Part shown: positions 16,282 to 23,400 of the stretch, piece by piece | Numbering within the stretch: the first letter of the stretch is position 1 | Layout of the letters: every line of letters starts with the position of its first letter | Assembly (NCBI GenBank): GCA_036011785.1 | Contig: DASCOB010000121.1 | Location: 1-39,156, forward strand | DNA length: 39,156 nucleotides | DNA from: CAJWGI01 sp036011785 | Lineage (GTDB): Bacteria > Chloroflexota > Anaerolineae > Anaerolineales > UBA11657 | Direction of reading: 5' to 3' | Program-made: the position numbers and the translations under genes | Notes under the pieces: generated by a model | What the model was told of the DNA's origin: nothing | Database searches by the model: none | The model's input: the letters and a program-made list of their open reading frames with translations, nothing else

Positions 16282-17646
16282 TTATGCAGGCAAGTTCGCC
16301 ACTGTTTCATTGTGTGCCGATGAAGTTGAAGGGTCGCTGCTCACGCGCGAAACTTGACAGCCGGCTTGATGCAACTGGCGCACCAAATCCACTCCGATCT
16401 CGTTCTCGTCGCCCACAATGGTAACCTTCTCGGCGTTGGTCGCCGCCTCAAGCGAGTACCCGCAGCTCGTCTCATCATCTATCATCAGCGGGCGGGCTAG
16501 CTGCCAGTGCCACTCAGAAGGCCCCCAGTCAAAGCTAGGCAACAACACGTAATGGCGTAACGGCTTCTGCGAACCCAATGAATCGACATAATCTCTCCCG
16601 GTATTTCTACCGAGCCTTGTTGAATTGAATCCAAGGCGCTTTAATTCACTTGCTGCCGGAAGGGGTTCCGCGCCAGCCGAGAACCAGGCGTCGCCGGCAT
16701 ACTGGCTCTCAGGCGCCGCGCAGAGCAACCAAAAGTTAACATTGAGCATGTAATCGGGCAGGTGTCTCGCTACCATAGCGCGTGCTATTGACGCATTGCA
16801 AGTTGTGTGCCACGCCAGATCCTTAGGCAAGGCGCTAGACGGATCGGTCTCGTTGCGCCGCGCACCGCCTGCCAGCATTATCATGGGCGGAACTTCTCCT
16901 AGCACCTCGTCGAAAACCTCTGCGTACCACTCAAAGGACCAGAACCCGCGTTGGTCTTGTGATCCCGGCGGAGTGAGGTATGGCTGCGATGCGCGCCAAG
17001 CCGCGTTGCCGCCGCGGCCCCACTCGGGCGGGCGTGGTCCGGCGAACGAATACACACCCAGCACCAGCCGGTCAATCACCGCCTGAGCGCCGTTGTCGGC
17101 CAAACTCTGCAAGACCGCGCTGTAAAAGGACGTGTCCCAGTACGTTCCGCCCTGTTGCAGCGGGGGCAGCACGGGCCTCAGGCCGCAGTCCATTTGCGCC
17201 AGCGCAATCGGGAGCCAGCATGAAACAAAACGCTCCGGAAGCTGTCTCTGCTCGAAAGCGCCGAATTGCCACGATTCTCTCATGTTCGCACGATCAAAAA
17301 CAACCACATATTGCACACCCCAGTTTGCGTAGGCGCGCATCAGTCCTCGCAGATCGTCCGGGTCCAATGTTTGAATCGGGTTTACTGGAATGTGCACGAT
17401 AGGTGTGATGCCGGCCCGCAGCAGCGGAGCAAGAAAAACCTCGGGGATGGCGCGCTCGAGGTCACCGCGCACAGTTAACCAGCTCACGCCCAGGGATTGC
17501 ATTTCTGGCAGCCAAGCATCGAGGTCCTGAGAGCGGTAGTGTTCAGAATCGGGATAATAATGGAAGCCAACCCCGCCACTGGTCTCTGGAAGGGAAGGCG
17601 TTTGCGTGACCTTGTGCTCCGTTACGACTTCACTGACGTTGGGCAT
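16282..17646 (-). CDS. TIM-barrel glycosidase-like protein, probably non-canonical
   Basis: 454 residues from ATG 17646, four bases after the C25-like stop; the open frame runs further upstream but only inside that gene. The sequence has a glycoside-hydrolase-like barrel pattern: GVGFHYYPD near the start, LPEMQSLGVSWLTVRG, AGITPIVHIPVNP, then GVQYVVVFDRANMRESW. In related cellulase-type barrels this last position carries the Asn-Glu-Pro catalytic strand, so the acid/base Glu seems absent. A later FWSFEWYAEVFDEVLG segment resembles the nucleophile region. No signal peptide is seen, which is unusual for a secreted glycosidase. It probably binds a ligand or acts inside the cell. Exact family not recognised. 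Confidence 0.6.
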   Translation of the reverse strand: MPNVSEVVTEHKVTQTPSLPETSGGVGFHYYPDSEHYRSQDLDAWLPEMQSLGVSWLTVRGDLERAIPEVFLAPLLRAGITPIVHIPVNPIQTLDPDDLRGLMRAYANWGVQYVVVFDRANMRESWQFGAFEQRQLPERFVSCWLPIALAQMDCGLRPVLPPLQQGGTYWDTSFYSAVLQSLADNGAQAVIDRLVLGVYSFAGPRPPEWGRGGNAAWRASQPYLTPPGSQDQRGFWSFEWYAEVFDEVLGEVPPMIMLAGGARRNETDPSSALPKDLAWHTTCNASIARAMVARHLPDYMLNVNFWLLCAAPESQYAGDAWFSAGAEPLPAASELKRLGFNSTRLGRNTGRDYVDSLGSQKPLRHYVLLPSFDWGPSEWHWQLARPLMIDDETSCGYSLEAATNAEKVTIVGDENEIGVDLVRQLHQAGCQVSRVSSDPSTSSAHNETVANLPA

Positions 17647-17650
17647 CACT

Positions 17651-20332
17651 TTATCGGGAAACGGCAAACTTAACCACTTTGCCGTCTTTATTGACCGTTG
17701 CGCGAGCGTACTGCTGTTTTTCGTGGTGGTTAACCTGCACCGTCCGAGCAAGAGAGTAGACCAATTGATCGAGGTCGAGGCCAAGCGCTTTCGGGGCGCC
17801 TGAGTGCGAAGCGAAGCAGGTGTGGTCGCCGCCGTCGCACTCAAGGTGTGGCCTGTGCACGCTTACATCAGCGTTTTCCATTCCCGGCAAATACTGTGAT
17901 ACCAGTGCTTTCACCTGCGCAAGGGCATCCGGATGTCCCAAGGCTTGCGCACAGACCTTTTCACCCTTAGAACACGTGGCCTTTAATTCAGCCACGGCGA
18001 CCGGCGTGGTCTTCGTAGTCTTCTTCGCAGCAGCCGGCAGTAATTTCGGGCCTCGCAGCAGCGGGTCGCCGTAAAGCACGAAACTTACCAAGGCTTTCTG
18101 GTCTTCGCCGTCCAGAAACCCCTGGCGGGAATCCATCGTTTGCGCCAGTCCCATGCGAGCGCGTCGCAACGCTTCTCCGACCGGAATGCCCCGTAGAAGG
18201 TAATGCCAGAAATACCTACCCAACAGGTCCGCGCCGATGAGAGGCGTGCCCACGGCGCCGTAAGCAATCCTAGTGGAGCCGACCACCGCGCGGCTGCCAG
18301 TCTGGAGGAATCGCAGGCACATGGCAACGTCCGGAGTGCGTTTTTCGATGATGTTCGCTCCGTAGCATGCCTCGGTGAAAACAATGGCCGGCGCGTTTCC
18401 GTGGCCGAGGTCGGTCGGTCGCAGCGCGACCGGGTAGCTGGGCATCTCGCCATTCAGCGATGCGCTTTCGCCGTACCAATCAGCTGCATTCTCCAATCCA
18501 TGAAGATTGCAATACAGGAAATCCGAAGCCCGCGCCAACATCTCTGCCGACATGTTTTCTGCCTGTAGGGGAGGGCTAGTGACAAGGTCTCTAGTTTTAC
18601 CGATGGTGTGAAATACCTCTAGGGACGCATCGCGCCAAATGTCAGCGCTGTAGCCGAAGTTGTGCTGCTCGGATACACCCGGTTGCCAAGCAGGGAAAAG
18701 CCAGCGCAGCCAACGCACCAACACCGGCAGCCGTGGCGCAGTCTGGGCGTGGGCGCGGGTAGTGCTCTGGATTAGTTGGGTGAGTGCATTCGCGTCGTCT
18801 CCGCACGGCCCCGGGAGCCGGCCGACCGGCCATTCCGGCACGAAGTAATTTTCGTCGCCGGTGCCGTACGGATTGTCCGATGGTACATCTGCATCATGGT
18901 CCTCAGTCGGATTGGGAAGTCTGTAAAAGGGCACAATGTCGTCTCCCCCAATCAACAGCATCGAGCCGATACGCTTCCCATCTCGCTGGTAGTGCGCGCT
19001 GAGCTCGTTAATGAGCCCTTTCAATGCTGCCGGGTCGCCGCCGTCCACCGGTGCGAGGCGAAAGGGCGTCAGGCTGTCCGCCACATCGGGCAGCACTACC
19101 GAGCATTGGAGACCGGTATTCTCCGCGGTACTTTCCGCGAGCAGGCGCGTCAGCGTAAGCACCCGCTCCGCACTTCGTGCGCCGTATTTTTCCACAAGCG
19201 GCCGCGCACAGGTGATAATGACGTGGACGCCAACGGCACGGACAGGAGCACGCGCGCCGTTTGTGCGTCTTTCCGGGCTAGCCGCGTCTAATTGCTGCCG
19301 TACTTTCTCCAACTCAGTCTGAACATCCCGCAATGATTCCGGCGCAGTATATGCTGCGGGATGCAGTGCGAGGCGTTGCGCACTAGAAATCGGTGGCGCT
19401 GGTTCTGCACCGGACCGGTGTGCGTCATTCCCGTCCGAGTGGTGCGTAGCTTCCGGAATCGGTGGGCGCGCGCTGTTTGCAGCCAACGCAGTGCTTGGAA
19501 CAGTTGTCGCTGTAGAGCCCGCAGTTTGGGGGTCGGGCTGGGGAGTTTCCGCCGCAATTTCGGCGGCGTTCAAGCGATTGAGACCGAGCAGCGTGGCCAC
19601 TTCAGGTGGGATTGGGGCTGGCTCCTGCACTTGGGGCTCCGGCGGCCAAATCGGGCGGTAAGCATGATCTCTGCCCCAATACCGGCCTGCAACCTCCGCG
19701 GCCGGGTCAAGCGTGACAACGTCGTGCAACAACTCGACGCCACGAGTGTGATCTCCCGCATGCAGTAGTGCCTCGGCGAGGCAAAGCGCGACCGCAACAC
19801 ATTGCGGCCAACGGTCGTAGAAGCCCTGCGCGAGTGGAAATGCCAATTCGGCTTGCCCCGCAAGCCAATGGCTTTTGAGCAACAACAAGGCTGGGAGTAG
19901 GGAATCGGAATTGGCCTGCACTGCGCGCTCGGCGGCCTGTCTTCCCTGTTCCCAATGGAGGCTTTCAATTGCGCTGTGACTTTCGCGGGCCGCGACCATC
20001 CAGGGTATGCGCGGCAGGGAGTCGCCCCGCAGCACACGCGAAAGTCCATCCGCCTCGGACCGGAGTGCAGGATCCCCAATGCGGTCGGCGATATCCGCAG
20101 TCAGCTGATGCACTTCAGCTCGCTCCGGGTCAACAACGGCCAGTTTCTTTAGAATCGCAAGCGCATCTCCGTTCTCAGCCTCAGCATAGAGCGCCTGTCC
20201 TAGCAGCAGGTTGACCGAGAAATCCGCCGGCCATGCCTGTAGCCAGACGCGCGCTAACTTGCGCGCATAATCAGCTCTTTTCGCATCCAAGGACGCGTTT
20301 GCCAGTTGAAGAATATCCCGACGATTCAGCAC
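17651..20332 (-). CDS. TPR plus C25 (gingipain/caspase-like) cysteine peptidase-like protein
   Basis: 893 residues in three parts. Residues about 1-220 are helical TPR-like repeats, followed by a Pro/Ala-rich linker to about 330. A caspase-fold peptidase domain of the C25 type spans about 360-765: MLLIGGDDIVPFYRL, DNPYGTGDENYFVPEWPVGR, catalytic His in LHG (H611), catalytic Cys in FTEACYGAN (C656), and the terminal LYGDPLLRG motif. The C-terminal domain (about 780-893) ends in NKDGKVVKFAVSR and resembles the 88-residue protein at 14718-14984. No signal peptide is present, so it is probably cytoplasmic. The start is GTG at 20332, only 12 bases from a canonical sigma-54 promoter. It is coupled to the glycosidase-like gene. 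Confidence 0.8.
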   Translation of the reverse strand: MLNRRDILQLANASLDAKRADYARKLARVWLQAWPADFSVNLLLGQALYAEAENGDALAILKKLAVVDPERAEVHQLTADIADRIGDPALRSEADGLSRVLRGDSLPRIPWMVAARESHSAIESLHWEQGRQAAERAVQANSDSLLPALLLLKSHWLAGQAELAFPLAQGFYDRWPQCVAVALCLAEALLHAGDHTRGVELLHDVVTLDPAAEVAGRYWGRDHAYRPIWPPEPQVQEPAPIPPEVATLLGLNRLNAAEIAAETPQPDPQTAGSTATTVPSTALAANSARPPIPEATHHSDGNDAHRSGAEPAPPISSAQRLALHPAAYTAPESLRDVQTELEKVRQQLDAASPERRTNGARAPVRAVGVHVIITCARPLVEKYGARSAERVLTLTRLLAESTAENTGLQCSVVLPDVADSLTPFRLAPVDGGDPAALKGLINELSAHYQRDGKRIGSMLLIGGDDIVPFYRLPNPTEDHDADVPSDNPYGTGDENYFVPEWPVGRLPGPCGDDANALTQLIQSTTRAHAQTAPRLPVLVRWLRWLFPAWQPGVSEQHNFGYSADIWRDASLEVFHTIGKTRDLVTSPPLQAENMSAEMLARASDFLYCNLHGLENAADWYGESASLNGEMPSYPVALRPTDLGHGNAPAIVFTEACYGANIIEKRTPDVAMCLRFLQTGSRAVVGSTRIAYGAVGTPLIGADLLGRYFWHYLLRGIPVGEALRRARMGLAQTMDSRQGFLDGEDQKALVSFVLYGDPLLRGPKLLPAAAKKTTKTTPVAVAELKATCSKGEKVCAQALGHPDALAQVKALVSQYLPGMENADVSVHRPHLECDGGDHTCFASHSGAPKALGLDLDQLVYSLARTVQVNHHEKQQYARATVNKDGKVVKFAVSR

Positions 20333-20343
20333 ATAAAGTCAAG

Positions 20344-20359
20344 TGCAAGACGCGTGCCA
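20344..20359 (-). promoter_or_regulatory. Sigma-54 (-24/-12) promoter for the C25-like operon
   Basis: Minus strand TGGCACGCGTCTTGCA, followed by C. It matches the consensus TGGCAC-N5-TTGCA with GG and GC separated by exactly 10 bases. The predicted start falls at about 20332-20334, at the GTG itself. It shares TCTTGCAC with the rpoN and TPR-operon promoters. Confidence 0.85.
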
Positions 20360-20384
20360 TTGCGGCGCGTCGCGATGCGGAACG

Positions 20385-20401
20385 CGCCGCCTTTGGCGGC
20401 G
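20385..20401. terminator. GC-rich hairpin after the TPR gene
   Basis: CGCCGCC-TTT-GGCGGCG forms a 7-bp stem with a three-base loop, 52 bases past the stop of the TPR gene (minus strand) and upstream of the sigma-54 site at 20344. On the minus strand no T-run follows, so it would be at most a weak or factor-assisted terminator insulating the two sigma-54 units. Confidence 0.4.
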
Positions 20402-20452
20402 TTGTTTTGCGCAAAAGTCATGTGGCGTATAGGTAGTGATCGGACGTGGACG

Positions 20453-23400
20453 TTATGCCGGCGCTTCGCCACTAATGAGTCCCAACGCAGACACGGCAGC
20501 TAACTGCCGATGGGCGTCCACGCTCTTGGGGTCAAGTTGCACTGCCTTGCGGAACATCGCAATAGCTTCGCCGTAATCCTTAAGGTTCTTCAGCGCAATC
20601 CCTGCGTGGAAAAATAGTGAGGCTTTTGTGGGAACATGCTTTATTGCGGCTGCAAATGCTTTGTAGGCACGATCGAATTGGCGGCGAGTGGCAAACACTT
20701 TGCCGAGTTCCTCTTGAATTGCGCCGGTATCCTTGCTTGAATCTTGCAATTTCATGGCGCCATTTAAGTGCACTAGGGCCTGATCGAGTTGATTCTCGAC
20801 GCGGCACAGCTGCCCAAGCCGCAAGTGGTATTCCAGATTGAGGGGGGCTATTTCCTTGGCCCGCGCGTAGGCGGCGATGCTGTCGTGGCTCTCCCCTTTC
20901 TGTGCACGGAGCTTGCCCACCAGGGCCCAGGCCGCATCGTCATCATTGAGATGAGTCATCCCTTTGTCAAGCACCGCGAGCGCTTCCATCGGGCGATTCG
21001 AATCGGAGAGGACCTGCGCTTTAGCGAGCAACACTGGTCCGAGGTCAGGCGTGTTTTCAATTGCATGTTCGAGCGAGACGAGCGCGTTTTCGGTGTCGCC
21101 TCGCTGTGCATACAGCTCACTCAGGGCAGTGAGGGCGGTGCTGTTGTCGGGATCGTGTCTGAGGGCGTTGAGTGCATAACTCTCGGCCTGCTTGGTGTCG
21201 CCAATCGCCATGGCCGCTTTGAGACCGCCCACCAGTGGTTCAATCCCGTGCGGTGAGGCCTGCGCCGCCTGGTCGAACCTTTGGATAGCTGCAGCGGAAT
21301 CCCCCACGTGCATGCATGCTTGCGCAGCCTCCAACATCCATTCTGACTGCGTATTGTCCAGCTGCAGCGCCGCCTCGTATTGTTCGCGTGCAGCGGCGTC
21401 ATCTCCATCGGCCGCGTAGGCGCGCGCCAGAGTAGCACGGTATTTAGCGATTACCTGCGCGCTTAATCGCTGCTCGGTAGCGAGGTGCGCTGCCATCTGG
21501 AAATGTGATAGTGCAGCATCCGGTTCATCACTGTCACGGCACACCTCGCCCAGACTGAAGTGCCAGGTGGCCCGCTCCGGCGCCAATTGCACCGCCCGAG
21601 CTATTTCCGTCTTTGCGGGGTCAATATCCCCTCGGCTCAGCAACGTCTGCCCGAGCATAAAATGGGTAATTGCGTCCTCTGGCGAGAGTGCGGCAGCGCG
21701 CTCGAGCGCGCCCATCTCAGCGTCCGGGTCATCCTGAGCAGCGGCAATTATAGAGAGTTGCAGAAGCGCGGGCAGGTGCTGCGGACGCCGGTCCAGTACC
21801 CAGCGGGCGGCCTGCTGCGCCTGCAGGAAATCGCCAGTCTGATAATGTGCGGCAGCCAGCGCGCAGTAAATCTCAGCCGATTGCGTCTGGGTTCCAATGG
21901 CTTCCAGAGTCGGGACAGCGGCCTGCACGTCGCCGACGAGTATCTGCGCCCGAGCAAGCCACTCTTGTACGGCGTCCGCGGGCGAGCCAAGTTGACCGAC
22001 TTGCTCCAACGCACGCGCAACCAGTTTGCGTTCATGATCAGGTTGCGCATCCTGCTCATTATAAAGGCGCCGCAGTTCGGCCGCTCGGATGAGCGCCTTC
22101 GCAACCGAGAGATGCGTGGCCGCATCCGTGTCCACCGACCCGATTACTCGTTTAAGCGCATTGATCGCCTCGGCGTGACGCTCGCATTGCAGAAACACAA
22201 TCCCAGCGTGTGCTAGCACAGTCATGTCTGTTGGCGCTGCAGCCAGAGCGCGGTTGGCTTCATCTACGGCCGTGGCGCGGTCACCGAGATCAGATAACGT
22301 GAGCGCCAGCATGGAGCGGTAAACGCCCTGTTCAGGAGCAAGGGTTACCGCCTGGCGAAATGCCTTATGCGCACTTTGAATCTGGCCAAGTTGGCGACAA
22401 AGGTGCCCAAGCCGATAAGCTAAATGCGGTGAGTGGGGAGGAATCTGCCCGAGAGTCTCTATGTGCCGGTGCGCGCGATTTGCCTCCCCTAGAGCAATCG
22501 CCGCTTCTGCTGCGCCAAGGACGGCTTCGGCATCCCCTTCTTGGCTGACACCAAGGGCATTTTCGAAAGCCGCGATTGCCTCCTCCGCGCGGCCTTGGCG
22601 CAGCAGCGCCTCGCCAAGTTTTTTCTGCAGTGCGGCATCATCGGGTTCAGCAAGGAGCACTTTTTGCCATAGCGCGATGGCATGCGCCTCCTTACCTTGC
22701 GACACGAGCGCGTCGCCGGCCCGTCCGAGATTTACCCGTCGGCGGGCCTGACCGCTGTCAGGATCCTCATGCGTCTCCGCCTGCAGCACCTCAGCTGCGC
22801 GTAAGAATGTGGTGTGCGCGGCCTGGAACTGTCCGGCCAGTGATTGGGCGTCTGCCAGAGCCTCCAGCAAAGTAGCGTTATTGGGATCAATTTGAGACGC
22901 CTGATTGAACGCACCGAGCGCAGTTTCGTCCTCTCCGAGAGCAATCAGGAAAGTCCCCAGCTGGTGATGAAATTCCGCGTTGCGGCTGTTTAGTTCAATT
23001 GCCAGCGTGATTGCGTCTCGTGCCTCAATCCAACGCTTCTCATCTGCATAGACTTGCGCGAGCTGCGCGCGAGCGCTCGGATCGTCCGGCTTGAGTGCGG
23101 CGGCCCGGTGAAGAAATTCGATTGATCGTTGAGGGTCGCCCGCGATGACAGACGCCTGCGCGGCTTGTTTTAGGGCAGTCACATCATCCGGCGCGAGGCG
23201 CAAGGTTCGCTCGAGAGCAGACAACGCTTCATCCCACATAGACGCCTGCAAATATGCCTGCGCGATAGTCTTCTGCAGCGGAAGCTCATCGGGGCTGCTC
23301 TCTGCGGCAGGCGCCAGCGCAGCGATGGCTGCCTCCGTCTGGCCCAACTCTAGGCAGCAGGTTCCTAGCCGAGCGATGAGTTCGTTGTTCTCTGGCTGCA

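Noticed and set aside
17647..17844. N-terminal extension of the glycosidase-like gene
   Set aside because: It lies entirely inside the C25-like coding sequence; ATG 17646 follows that stop by four bases.
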